Shown here: piece after piece, positions 7,967-15,923 of the stretch | Layout of the letters: every line of letters begins with the position of its first letter | Position numbering within the stretch: position 1 is the first letter of the stretch | NCBI RefSeq assembly: GCF_003094615.1 | Contig: NZ_QDKO01000025.1 | Location: forward strand, 124,001-188,000 | Length of the DNA: 64,000 nt | DNA from: Caulobacter radicis | Lineage (GTDB): Bacteria > Pseudomonadota > Alphaproteobacteria > Caulobacterales > Caulobacteraceae | Direction: 5' to 3' | Translations under genes and position numbers: made by a program | Notes under the pieces: model-generated | Seen by the model: only the letters and a program-made list of their open reading frames with translations | Told to the model about the DNA's origin: nothing | The model's database searches: none

Positions 7967-8491
7967 TCAGTTCGCTCGCTCGGCGCCCATCGTCGCCATC
8001 AGCTCTTCCTTCCGAGCCTTCAGGCGCTCGCCCATGGCGTCCAGATCCTCATCGCCCTTCTTGGCTTGGGCGAAAATGCCACCCGGCTGCTCCTCTTCCT
8101 TGACGTGGTGCTTGATATATTCGCCCAGCACCTTGACCTTGGCGTCGTAGAACTCTTCGCCCGGCTGCATCGCCTCGATCTCGGCGATCAGCTTCTTGGC
8201 GCCGTCGTGCTCGACATAGGCCTCGTCCAGCATGTCGTCCTCCACCTCGCCGCGCTCTTCCGGATAGAAGATTTCCTCCTCGATCTGGGTGTGGACCTTC
8301 AGGGCCAGGGCGATCTTGTTGAACAGGGCCAGTTTCTCTCTGTCGTCCTCAAGCTGCTCGTACTCGTCGAACCAATCCTCGACTTGGCGATGGTCCTTCT
8401 TGAGCAAGGTGATGGCGAGGGGATCGCGACGCCCGGTGCGTCGCGTGCGGCGGGTCTTGGCGGCGGCTTTGGACTTGGCGGCGGCGATCAT
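7967..8491 (-). CDS. hemerythrin-domain protein (copy 1)
   Basis: 174 residues. A basic Ala/Lys tail (1-25) is followed by a four-helix hemerythrin domain. Candidate di-iron ligands are His in KKDHRQVEDW, His and Glu in KVHTQIEEEIFYP, His in YVEHDGAK and the pair in IKHHVKEEE. Such proteins bind oxygen, nitric oxide or peroxide and are common in stress regulons. A second copy with the same core but a different tail is encoded at 21293. A weak stress-type element (GGAAC without a good -10) lies upstream. It leads a two-gene transcript with the CinA-like gene. Confidence 0.85.
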   Translation of the reverse strand: MIAAAKSKAAAKTRRTRRTGRRDPLAITLLKKDHRQVEDWFDEYEQLEDDREKLALFNKIALALKVHTQIEEEIFYPEERGEVEDDMLDEAYVEHDGAKKLIAEIEAMQPGEEFYDAKVKVLGEYIKHHVKEEEQPGGIFAQAKKGDEDLDAMGERLKARKEELMATMGAERAN

Positions 8492-8586
8492 GGGACGCTC
8501 TCCTCAAAGAATTGAAATGGTTGTTGAAATAAGACACGTAGAGAAGGGCCGTTCCTTTGGCCGAGCTAGCTGAGAGTCGGTCTTAA

Positions 8587-9900
8587 TCAAGTTGCTCCCA
8601 GGGCCGTGCCAACCAGCATCGCGCCGGCTGCGAGCGCCATCACCGCTGTCGCCAGCCATCCGAAACCTTTTAGCCAGGGTCCGGCGGTGAAGCCGCCCAT
8701 CCGGTCGCGGCGCGAGACCACCAGCATCATCACCACCATCATCGGCACGGCGATGACGCCGTTGATGACCGCGCTCCAGAACAGCGCCTTGATGGGGTCG
8801 ATCCCGGCCAGGTCGATACCGATGCCCAGAAGCGTCGCCGCCCCGATTACCGCGTAGAAGCCCACGGCCTCCCAGGGCTTTTTGTCCAGGCCGCACTTCC
8901 AGCCGCGCGTCTCCCCCACAGCGTAGGCGGCCGAACCGGCCAGCACGGGGATCGACAGCAGGCCCGTGCCCACGATGCCCAGGGAAAACAGCAGGAAGGC
9001 GAAATGGCCGGCGGCCGGCTACAGAGCCTTGGCTGCGTCCGCGGCGGTGGCGATCTCGGTCTTGCCCTGGGCGTGCAAGGTGGCGGCCGTGGCGATCATG
9101 ATCGCCAGGGCGATCAGGTTTGAAACCGCCATGCCCAGAAAGGTGTCCAGCTTGATGCGGCGCAGTTCCGGCCTGGCCTGCTCCGGCGCCGATCGCAGCG
9201 GCAGGGCGTCGTCATCCTGATCGACTTCCTCCACCTCCTGGGCGGCCTGCCAGAAGAAAAGATAAGGGCTGATTGTGGTCCCGAAGATCGCCACGATCGT
9301 GGTGATCGCTTCCTTGGATCCGAAGACGCCCGTATCGGGCCACACCAGCCCGCGCCCCACCTGCGTCCACTCCAACTTCACCACCATCAGAACGGCGACA
9401 TAGGCAAACAGAACCAAGGTCAGCCATTTGAGAAAGCGGACGTAGCGCCTGTAGGGCACGAACATCTGCAACAGTAGCGACAGAATGGCGAAGCCGGCCG
9501 TGAACCAATGGGAGCCGCCGCCAGCCAAGAGTTGAGAGGCCGCGCCCATCGCCGCCAGATCAGCGCCGATGTTGATGGTGTTGGCTATGAACAGGAGCGC
9601 GACGAGGCCGGTGACCAAGGGCGCTGCGATCACTCTTCCCATGTTGCGCGCCAGACCCCGGCCCGTGACCCGTCCGATCTCGCCGCTCACCAGTTGGATG
9701 GCGCTCATCAGCGGATAGGTCAGCAACATCGTCCAAAGCAGGCCGTAGCCGAACCGCGCGCCTGTCTGGGAATAGGTCGCGATACCAGAGGGGTCATCGT
9801 CAGCCGCCCCGGTCACGAGGCCAGGACCGAGTTGCTCGAAAAGGGCGATCGATCGTATGCGCCGACGCAGCCCGCTCATCTCGGGCCGCTTTGAGAGCAA
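8587..9900 (-). pseudogene. Nramp-family metal transporter split by an in-frame amber codon
   Basis: Two segments lie in the same frame. The first (9900-9022) gives 293 residues starting in GPGLVTGAADDDPSG and ending AADAAKAL. Then comes a single TAG at 9021-9019. Reading goes on in frame as PAAGHFAFLLFSLGIVGTGL to the true stop at 8587. A GAG (Glu) to TAG change at that codon would explain the break. Without it the protein would have about 437 residues and some 11 helices, a normal Nramp length. Helix 1 has DPSG rather than DPGN, and helix 6 (TTISPYLFFWQA) lacks the usual metal-binding Met, as in the divergent Nramp branch with altered metal choice. The product as read lacks roughly the last three to four helices. 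Confidence 0.85.
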
Positions 9901-9937
9901 TTTCTGGCCATCGGATCCTTCCTGCGCGTGAAGACCG

Positions 9938-9962
9938 AAAGCGGAGCGATGGGCCTCGTTCC
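9938..9962 (-). promoter_or_regulatory. weak SigT/EcfG-like element upstream of the Nramp gene
   Basis: GGAAC (9962-9958), 16 bases, then CTTT (9941-9938) on the minus strand, one mismatch from CGTT. It lies 38 bases before the TTG at 9900 and 59 before the alternative ATG at 9879. Confidence 0.3.
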
Positions 9963-10037
9963 GCGGCCATCAAATGAAGGTTGTCCGGTAGAACCGTCGA
10001 CGAAAGCGGGATCAGAGGTCCCGCGTGTCGCCACGAC

Positions 10038-10220
10038 CTAGGGGGCCTTGCCCTTAAACGTGTCGCCGACCTCGGCGGCGCTGGGGCCGTCGGGTCCGGC
10101 GGCTTTCTGCTCGGCCTTGCCAGTGCGAACAGTTCCCTTCTCCGAGACCAACCCAGGTCGCTCTCCCGGCGGCAACGCCGCGTTGGACTGGCGCAATTCA
10201 GTATTGGGCTTGTCGCTCAT
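10038..10220 (-). CDS. small hydrophilic protein of unknown function
   Basis: 60 residues after an AGGAGAAGG ribosome site. The sequence is polar and low-complexity (NAALPPGERPGL, GKAEQKAAGPDGPSAAE), with no hydrophobic core, so it is probably disordered. It begins 44 bases after the stop of the 50-residue gene and looks like the last gene of the SRPBCC - dehydrogenase - SDR operon. Disordered, highly charged small proteins in stress operons sometimes act as desiccation or chaperone-like protectants; that role is only a suggestion here. Confidence 0.6.
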   Translation of the reverse strand: MSDKPNTELRQSNAALPPGERPGLVSEKGTVRTGKAEQKAAGPDGPSAAEVGDTFKGKAP

Positions 10221-10264
10221 AACCTTCTCCTATCGCCGTGAAGCCACCGCTTGGTGCTGTTCCC

Positions 10265-10417
10265 TCAGTCCGCGCCGTTGCCCGGATCGTCAGCCCTCGG
10301 GTCGCAGGTCGCATCTGTCTTGCGGTTCGGGTCGAGCGCTGGCGGCGGCGGCGCCTCAAGGCCCCCATCCCTGTCCCCAGCCTTCGGCGAAGCCTCCGGC
10401 TCTTGGGCGCCGATCAT
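10265..10417 (-). CDS. 50-residue Pro/Asp-rich protein, paralogue 1 of a new small family
   Basis: The start ATG at 10417 overlaps the SDR stop (ATGA), and a GGGAG ribosome site lies inside the SDR gene. The protein is hydrophilic. Its C-terminal half reads GGLEAPPPPALDPN, then KTDAT and ends DPGNGAD. The same words in the same order occur in the separate gene at 52320-52478, which shows both are real and selected. It contains one Cys that the paralogue lacks. No known domain is visible and it is probably disordered. Expression should follow the stress promoter at 13036-13060. Confidence 0.72.
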   Translation of the reverse strand: MIGAQEPEASPKAGDRDGGLEAPPPPALDPNRKTDATCDPRADDPGNGAD

Positions 10418-11208
10418 CGGTCTCCCGACCCCGGTTCGGCCATCTTGCGATGCTGCTCGGCCAGCACGCTCTGGGGCGTCACCGCCGCCATCGCCGCTTG
10501 CAGCTTGTTCTTGAAGCCGGCCACGACGTCGCCCTCGCCTTTTTGCATGGCGCGATAGCCCGCGAGCGCGACATCGGCCGGATCGGCCTTCTTGGGATCG
10601 GCCCCGACCTTGGTGTCGAGCATGTCGGCACGGTCGAAGAACTCCGTGTCGGTCGGACCCGGCATCAGGCAGCTGACCGAAACGCCGGTGTCCTTGAGCT
10701 CGTTGCGCAACGCCCAGGCGAAGCTGTCGAGGAACGCTTTGGTGGCGTTATAGACGGCTTGGAACGAGCCTGGCATCAGGCCGGCGATCGAGCCGGTGAT
10801 CAGGATCCGCCCGCGGTCGCGATCGCGCATGTCCCTTGCCACCTGCTGGATCAGATAGACCGTGCCGGTGATGTTGGTGTCGATTACGAACCGGGCCTCG
10901 TTCCAGTCCTGGTCAAGGAAGCCGTCACCCAGGCCCCGGCCGGCGTTTGCCATCAGGGCGTCCACGGAGCGATCGCCGATCAGGTCCAGCAGTTGGTCGA
11001 CGCCTTGCGTGGTCGACAGGTCCACCTGCAGGGATTGAACCCGCGTGCCGTGCTGTTCGAGACCGGTATGGGCCTCGACGATGGAAGGTTCGTCGGCGGC
11101 GATCACCAGGTCGTAACCGTCTTCGGCCGCCAGCTTGGCCAGTTCGTAGCCGATGCCCGACGAGGCGCCGGTAATCACGGCCAGGGGGCGCTGTTCCTCG
11201 ATCATCAT
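10414..11208 (-). CDS. short-chain dehydrogenase/reductase
   Basis: 264 residues. The N-terminal [12 protein letters not shown] binds NAD(P), NANAGRG-type sequence follows in strand 4, and the catalytic set is Ser in ITGSIAG plus YNATK. It is a classical SDR; the substrate is not evident. The gene overlaps the dehydrogenase gene upstream (ATGA, 11205-11208) and the 50-residue gene downstream (ATGA, 10414-10417), so all three are translationally linked. Working with a zinc alcohol dehydrogenase, it may help clear reactive aldehydes or ketones under stress, which is inferred from the pairing only. Confidence 0.85.
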   Translation of the reverse strand: MMIEEQRPLAVITGASSGIGYELAKLAAEDGYDLVIAADEPSIVEAHTGLEQHGTRVQSLQVDLSTTQGVDQLLDLIGDRSVDALMANAGRGLGDGFLDQDWNEARFVIDTNITGTVYLIQQVARDMRDRDRGRILITGSIAGLMPGSFQAVYNATKAFLDSFAWALRNELKDTGVSVSCLMPGPTDTEFFDRADMLDTKVGADPKKADPADVALAGYRAMQKGEGDVVAGFKNKLQAAMAAVTPQSVLAEQHRKMAEPGSGDR

Positions 11209-12395
11209 GCGGCTTCCTTCTGCCAGTCGGGCTTGAGGACGACCTTGGTCACCTCGTTCTGGTTTTCCTTGAACATCTTGTAGCCGTCAGGAGCGCTCTC
11301 CAGCGGCAGGCGGTGGCTGATCAGGAAGGTGGTGTCGATGACCCCCTCGCCGATCAGGTCGAGAAGCGGCCGCAGGTACTTGTGGACGTGGGTCTGGCCA
11401 GTGCGGATCTGCAGGCCCTTCTCCATCAGGGCGCCGATCGGGATCTTGTCGCCCATGCCGCCGTAGACGCCGGGGATCGAGACCCGCCCGCCGGTGCGGC
11501 AGGCCATCAGCACCTCGCGCAGAACATGGGCTCGGTCGGTGCCGATCCGCGTGGCCACTTTCACCGCGTCCACGACATTGTCGATCGAGAAACCGTGGCT
11601 CTCCATCCCCACCGCGTCGATGCAGGCGTCGGGGCCGATGCCGCCGGTCATGGCCATCAGAGCCTCGCGGACCTTGACGTCATGATAGTTGATCACCTTG
11701 GCGCCCATCGACCTGGCCAGCTCCAGGCGGTGGGGATGATGGTCGATGGCGATCACCTGGTGCGCGCCTTGGATCAGCGCGCTCTGGATCGCGAACAGAC
11801 CGACTGGGCCGCAACCCCAGACCGCCACGGTGTCGCCCGGCTCGATCTGGCAGTTCTCAGCCGCCATCCAGCCGGTAGGCAGGATGTCGGACAGGAACAG
11901 CACCTTGTCGTCCTCGAGCCCGTCAGGAATGACGATGGGACCGACGTCGCTATAGGGCACGCGGACATATTCGGCCTGGCCGCCGGCATAGCCGCCGGTC
12001 ATGTGCGAATAGCCGAACAGGCCCGTCATCGCCGTGCCATAGGCGATCTCGCCCAGGTCCTGGGTTTCGGCCGGGTTGGAGTTCTCGCATCCGGAAAACT
12101 GCTGCTTCTCGCAATGGAAGCATTTGCCGCAGGCGATCACGAACGGGACGACGACGCGCTGGCCCTTCTGCAAGGTCGAGCCGGGACCGGTCTCGACGAC
12201 CTCGCCCATGAACTCATGGCCCAGGATGTCCCCGCGCTCCATGGAGGGGATCATGCTGTCGTAGAGGTGAAGATCGGAACCGCAGATCGCGGTCGAGGTG
12301 ATCTTGATGATCGCATCGCGGGGATTGACGATCTTGGGGTCTGGAACGGTGTCCATCCGCACGTCGTGTTTGCCGTGCCAGGTCAAAGCGCGCAT
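11205..12395 (-). CDS. zinc-dependent alcohol dehydrogenase, formaldehyde-dehydrogenase-like
   Basis: 396 residues from ATG 12395 ([12 protein letters not shown]), which has GGAG six bases upstream; an in-frame ATG four codons earlier lacks a ribosome site. Catalytic zinc ligands are visible as CGSDLHLY and [10 protein letters not shown]. The structural zinc loop is [15 protein letters not shown]. The nucleotide-binding glycines are in VWGCGPVGL. The length and the extended loop after [14 protein letters not shown] match the glutathione-independent formaldehyde dehydrogenase branch of medium-chain dehydrogenases. The substrate in this operon is not known. It starts 26 bases after the SRPBCC stop. 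Confidence 0.88.
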   Translation of the reverse strand: MRALTWHGKHDVRMDTVPDPKIVNPRDAIIKITSTAICGSDLHLYDSMIPSMERGDILGHEFMGEVVETGPGSTLQKGQRVVVPFVIACGKCFHCEKQQFSGCENSNPAETQDLGEIAYGTAMTGLFGYSHMTGGYAGGQAEYVRVPYSDVGPIVIPDGLEDDKVLFLSDILPTGWMAAENCQIEPGDTVAVWGCGPVGLFAIQSALIQGAHQVIAIDHHPHRLELARSMGAKVINYHDVKVREALMAMTGGIGPDACIDAVGMESHGFSIDNVVDAVKVATRIGTDRAHVLREVLMACRTGGRVSIPGVYGGMGDKIPIGALMEKGLQIRTGQTHVHKYLRPLLDLIGEGVIDTTFLISHRLPLESAPDGYKMFKENQNEVTKVVLKPDWQKEAA

Positions 12396-12421
12396 CGGCG
12401 GCTCCATCAATTGGGTTGGGG

Positions 12422-13009
12422 TCAGCCTTGCGGCGCGGCGTTGGAGGTCTTCGCGGTGGAGATCTCGCCCGTTTCCATCAACTGCTTGAAACGGCGCAGT
12501 TCTCGGCGCGCCTGGATCTTGGGCTCTTTCTGGAACAGCTTGGCGATCAGCTTGCCAAGGTCTCCCCCCGGCGGCTCGTAGACGATGGTGGCGGTCACCT
12601 CGGTGCCCCGTCCGGGGGGACCATCGCGAAACTCCACCCGCCCGAAGTTCTTGATGTCGGCGCCTTCAACCGACTCCCAGGCCAGGAGCTCGTTGTCGAC
12701 CTCGTCGGTGAGGACGCTTTCCCACTCCACGGTCTTACCCGCCGGCGCCTTGACCACCCAGCGCCAGCGGCGATCGTCGCTGGGCGTGACGCTTTCGACG
12801 TTCTCAATGAAGCGCGCCAGGTTTCGAAAATCGCGCCAGAACGCATAGAGCTCGGCGCGCGGCCGATTGATGGTGACGGTGCGCCCCACCAAGGCGGCCT
12901 GGCGCCAGCCGCGCTCCTCGGCGACCTCGTGGGCGATGTCGCGCTGGTGCACGGCGGCGGTCAGCGGCGCGTCGCTTTGCAGCGCGCGGCCGATGGTCTC
13001 TTCGGACAT
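12422..13009 (-). CDS. SRPBCC-fold (cyclase/dehydrase-like) protein
   Basis: 195 residues after an AGGAG site. The central part (about 40-160) is a START-like SRPBCC domain: [46 protein letters not shown] and [15 protein letters not shown]. Homologues are annotated as polyketide-cyclase-like and often carry a YgaP or DUF2892 partner; here the partner is a dehydrogenase. It would bind a small hydrophobic ligand in its cavity. It is the first gene of a five-gene transcript, with its promoter 27 bases before the start. Confidence 0.82.
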   Translation of the reverse strand: MSEETIGRALQSDAPLTAAVHQRDIAHEVAEERGWRQAALVGRTVTINRPRAELYAFWRDFRNLARFIENVESVTPSDDRRWRWVVKAPAGKTVEWESVLTDEVDNELLAWESVEGADIKNFGRVEFRDGPPGRGTEVTATIVYEPPGGDLGKLIAKLFQKEPKIQARRELRRFKQLMETGEISTAKTSNAAPQG

Positions 13010-13035
13010 CCTCGATCTCCTGGGTTCGGCGGATC

Positions 13036-13060
13036 AACCGCCCGCCGTCGCCGTTGTTCC
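13036..13060 (-). promoter_or_regulatory. SigT/EcfG-type promoter (GGTT variant) for the SRPBCC operon
   Basis: On the minus strand GGAAC (13060-13056), 16 bases, then GGTT (13039-13036). The predicted start of transcription is about 20 bases upstream of the SRPBCC ATG and includes its AGGAG site. Confidence 0.6.
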
Positions 13061-13179
13061 GAAGGCGAAGGTCCAGGCGTATGGCGCCCATCAAATGACA
13101 GACGCCCGATGAACCCTCGCGCCGCCAAGGAAAAAGGCCGTTTCGCGAGGCTCAGTCGCTGAGCCGGCCATCCGACATT

Positions 13180-13204
13180 GGAACGCGCGCTTGGACCTCT
13201 CGTT
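13180..13204 (+). promoter_or_regulatory. SigT/EcfG-type promoter for the redox-enzyme operon
   Basis: GGAAC (13180-13184), 16 bases, CGTT (13201-13204): an exact consensus match on the plus strand. It is back-to-back with the GGTT-type promoter at 13036-13060, so two stress operons diverge here. Confidence 0.75.
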
Positions 13205-13257
13205 TGTGCTGCTCGCCGCCGGTGACGCGGCCAGTGCAACCGCGGGAGACGGTAAGG

Positions 13258-14244
13258 ATGCGCAATCTGCATTCACGCCCAACCGGCTCCCGCCCGATCG
13301 GAGTGCAAACCATGTTTGGTGGCGATCGCCTATCGCGCCTTGGCGCCTTCAGCCCGCAGTTTCCTGACGCCGACGCCCTGCACAAGGGCCTGGCGCACTG
13401 GAACCACTATCGCCTGTCGCCCGAGGCCCCGAGCGCTGACTGGCGCGACGCGATCGCACGAGAGCGCCTCATGAAGGAGGTGGAGGGCGAGTTCATCGAA
13501 GCCTTCCGCGCCCACGTCGCGCCGCTGGTCGAGACGGTCCCGAAGGAGGCCGAAGCCTTCGTGTCCTGGTTCGAGGCGCTCAAGGACCATGGTCCCGGCC
13601 AATGGGACCCGTTGTTCGACTGGCTGCAGGGCGCGGCCAGCCTCGAGGACATCAAATGGTTCCTGACCCAGGAGGCGGCGGGCGAGGCCGGTTTCGACGA
13701 TCTGGTCGCCTTGACCCAGGTCAAGATTCCCGACCGCGCCAAGCTGGAACTGGCCCGCAACTATTGGGACGAGATGGGTCGCGGCAGCGTCAAGGGCATG
13801 CACGGCCCGATGCTCTCGCGAACGACCGCGACCCTGGGCCTGACACCGACCATCGACACCACCCTGTGGCAATCGCTTTGCCTGGCCAACACCATGACGG
13901 CTTTCGCCACCACGCGCCGCTATGCGTGGCACTCGGTCGGCGCTTTGGGCGTGGTCGAACTGACAGCGCCCGGCCGGGTGACCTGCGTCGATGCTGGTCT
14001 CAAGCGTGTCGGCGTCTCGCCAGAAGCCCGAAAGTACTTCGCGCTTCACGCCCATCTGGATGTCGAGCACTCCAAGGCCTGGAACACCGAGGCCCTGCTT
14101 CCGCTCGTGGCGGAGGATCCCATGCGCGCCCGGTACATCGCCGAAGGCGCGGTGATGCGTCTGATCTGCGGTGAGCAGTGCTTTGAGACCTATCGCGCCC
14201 ATCTTTGGGCCCACGCCCGCCCATTGGTCTACGCGGCCGAGTGA
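13258..14244 (+). CDS. iron-containing redox enzyme family protein (haem-oxygenase-like fold)
   Basis: 328 residues from ATG 13258, which lies downstream of the promoter and has GGGAG upstream; the ATG at 13312 is an alternative. The protein is almost all helical and carries Glu and His residues of the PqqC/haem-oxygenase-2 type: LMKEVEGEFIEAF, EAAGEAGFDDLV, ELARNYWDEMGRG, and HLDVEHSKAW near the C-terminus. Members use a non-haem di-iron centre for oxidations or desaturations. Its substrate is unknown. Two small genes follow with 5 and -4 base spacing, forming one transcript from the promoter at 13180. Confidence 0.78.
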   Translation: MRNLHSRPTGSRPIGVQTMFGGDRLSRLGAFSPQFPDADALHKGLAHWNHYRLSPEAPSADWRDAIARERLMKEVEGEFIEAFRAHVAPLVETVPKEAEAFVSWFEALKDHGPGQWDPLFDWLQGAASLEDIKWFLTQEAAGEAGFDDLVALTQVKIPDRAKLELARNYWDEMGRGSVKGMHGPMLSRTTATLGLTPTIDTTLWQSLCLANTMTAFATTRRYAWHSVGALGVVELTAPGRVTCVDAGLKRVGVSPEARKYFALHAHLDVEHSKAWNTEALLPLVAEDPMRARYIAEGAVMRLICGEQCFETYRAHLWAHARPLVYAAE

Positions 14245-14249
14245 TCGCC

Positions 14250-14486
14250 ATGACGACCCTCTTCGATGTCCTGCCCTACGATGGCGGGTGGTGCGTGAAG
14301 ATCGCCGATACTGGCGAGGTTCTGTTCTTCCCTGCGCGCCGGCGTGCGATTGCAGAGGCCAGGCGCCTGGCGCGCCTCTGGCCCCGACCGGCCAGGATCA
14401 AGGTTCATGTGCGAGATGCGCCAAGCCCCCAGGCCTGGCGTCAGAATCCGGACGGCTTTGCCTATCCGCTGGGCGCGCCGGCATGA
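14250..14486 (+). CDS. small hypothetical protein, DUF2188-like
   Basis: 78 residues starting five bases after the redox-enzyme stop. The first strands FDVLPYDGGWCVKIADTGE followed by ARRRAIAEARRLARLW and IKVHVRDA give the beta-beta-alpha-beta pattern of DUF2188-type proteins, which usually read 'sequence, gap, A..A...A, strand'. The gene at 57531 has the same overall design. Function is unknown. The stop overlaps the next start (ATGA). Confidence 0.65.
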   Translation: MTTLFDVLPYDGGWCVKIADTGEVLFFPARRRAIAEARRLARLWPRPARIKVHVRDAPSPQAWRQNPDGFAYPLGAPA

Positions 14487-14743
14487 CCGCGCCGGGGTCC
14501 TGCGTCCAGTCGGCGGTGGTCGGGCAGGCCGGGATCGGCGCGGACGATGCGATCTTCCGTTTCACGATCTCGCCTAGCCAAGGCCAATGGCTTTGGCGGA
14601 CCTTCGAGCGTGACGGACGAACGCGCGCGCAGGGCCTGGCCCAAAGCCGAAAGCACGCCGCCGCGCTGATCATCCACGCCATCCTCCGATCGCGCGCTCC
14701 CGCCGCGGCGCCCACGATCAGCACGCCCTCCCGTGCGGCCTGA
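14483..14743 (+). CDS. small hypothetical protein, third gene of the redox operon
   Basis: 86 residues from an ATG that overlaps the preceding stop by four bases. The core (DDAIFRFTISPSQGQWLWRT, then FERDGRTRAQGLAQSRKHAA) again suggests two strands and a helix, a distant echo of the preceding protein. I recognise no family. Coupling and shared promoter suggest it works with the iron-containing redox enzyme. Confidence 0.55.
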   Translation: MTAPGSCVQSAVVGQAGIGADDAIFRFTISPSQGQWLWRTFERDGRTRAQGLAQSRKHAAALIIHAILRSRAPAAAPTISTPSRAA

Positions 14744-14857
14744 GGCGCTGATCGTGAGCTGGAAGGCTGATTGTCAGGCTCGCTTTTGGCTTCCCAGCGA
14801 CCTGATAATTATCGGGGGCCGCAAGCCTTGGTCACACAACCCTCATGGCCGCGGCGA

Positions 14858-15592
14858 TTAGACGGGATCGTTCTGAAGGCGCAGATAGGCTGGGTCGAAC
14901 TGGCCAAGCCGCGCCAGGGCCTCCCAGTCGTTGACGGTCACGTGACCCGCCTTCCAGTCCAGGAGCCCCTGGCGACGCAGGTCCATCAGCACGCGATTGA
15001 CGTGCACCTGGGTAAGACCCAGCACGTCACCAAGGTCGACCTGGGTCATGGGCAGAGAAAACCTCAAATCCGACGCGATGCCCGCCGCTTCGAGCCGCAG
15101 ATAGAGCTCGCAGATCAGGTGCGCCAGGCGGCTGGCCGCGTTCTGTTGGCCAAGCGCCACCAGCCACTGCCTGTGGATGGCCGCATCGACCACCGTCTCC
15201 AGCCATAGCAACCGCGTCAGGTGGGGATGCTGTTGGGTGAGGCGTCGCAGGTCCTCGTGGGCGGCCGGCGCGACGACGCAGTCGGCCAAGGCCACGACGC
15301 CGTGGTCCATCTGCCGCATCAGAAGGCTGTGCAGGTCCACGAAGTCGCCGCCGATATTGATCTGGGTGAGCTGGCGCCCGCCGGTCGGCGTCAGCGTAAA
15401 GCGGGCGCAAAAGCCGCTGACCACGAAGGTGCTGAAATTGGGCCGGTCGCCGGGCTCCACCAGCGCCTTGCCGGCGGCGACCCGCCGCGTCGCCCCCAGG
15501 AGATTGGCCAGCGCCTCGCGCTCGATCGGAGTGATGACGTCGCGCCTGGCCATCTTTTCGATGAGCGGCGTGATCATGGGGGCTTGCGACAT
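14858..15592 (-). CDS. Crp/Fnr-family transcription regulator (1)
   Basis: 244 residues. The N-terminal cyclic-nucleotide-type beta barrel (about 25-130) has RPNFSTFVVSGFCARF and GGDFVDLHSLLM. The C-terminal winged helix has MTQVDLGDVLGLTQVHVNRVL as its helix-turn-helix. There is no N-terminal cysteine cluster for an Fe-S centre and the cAMP-binding RxS signature is not evident, so the effector is unknown. It diverges from the 66-residue gene and the second Crp/Fnr gene at 15723-16678. A 10-base palindrome (GATAATTATC, 14804-14813) follows the gene. Confidence 0.85.
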   Translation of the reverse strand: MSQAPMITPLIEKMARRDVITPIEREALANLLGATRRVAAGKALVEPGDRPNFSTFVVSGFCARFTLTPTGGRQLTQINIGGDFVDLHSLLMRQMDHGVVALADCVVAPAAHEDLRRLTQQHPHLTRLLWLETVVDAAIHRQWLVALGQQNAASRLAHLICELYLRLEAAGIASDLRFSLPMTQVDLGDVLGLTQVHVNRVLMDLRRQGLLDWKAGHVTVNDWEALARLGQFDPAYLRLQNDPV

Positions 15593-15722
15593 GGCGAGTT
15601 GGGGGACCTCCCCTCTCCCTTCAAGGACGACGCATTTTAGGCCGTCAAACGTTCTGGCCGATAACCTAGATCAACGCGGACCTGCGGCGATGGGCCTAGA
15701 ATCCCTGCGCCTGGAGGATTCC

Positions 15723-15923
15723 TTGATCAGTCCGCTCATCTTTATTGGCGTCACAGACGATTGCAGGACAACGTTCGTCGACCTGGACATCGAGACGATC
15801 GACCCCGTGCAGCGGGCCAACGCCCTGCTGGCCGAGCACCGCAGTTGTGACGAGATCGAGGTCTGGCGCGATGACATTCGGATCGCCGTCATTGCGCGCG
15901 CCCCAGCGGATTCGCCATCTTGA
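15723..15923 (+). CDS. 66-residue hypothetical protein, coupled to a Crp/Fnr gene
   Basis: I start at TTG 15723, which has a strong GGAGG seven bases upstream; the ATG at 15690 is an alternative adding 11 residues. The protein is acidic (TTFVDLDIETIDPVQRANAL, EIEVWRDDIRIAVIA) with a strand-helix-strand pattern. Its stop overlaps the TTG start of the following Crp/Fnr gene (TTGA), so the two are made together. No family is recognised. Confidence 0.5.
   Translation: MISPLIFIGVTDDCRTTFVDLDIETIDPVQRANALLAEHRSCDEIEVWRDDIRIAVIARAPADSPS

Noticed and set aside
8542-8585. GGAAC upstream of hemerythrin copy 1
   Set aside because: The -10 position reads TCTT, two mismatches from CGTT, so I did not list it as a promoter.
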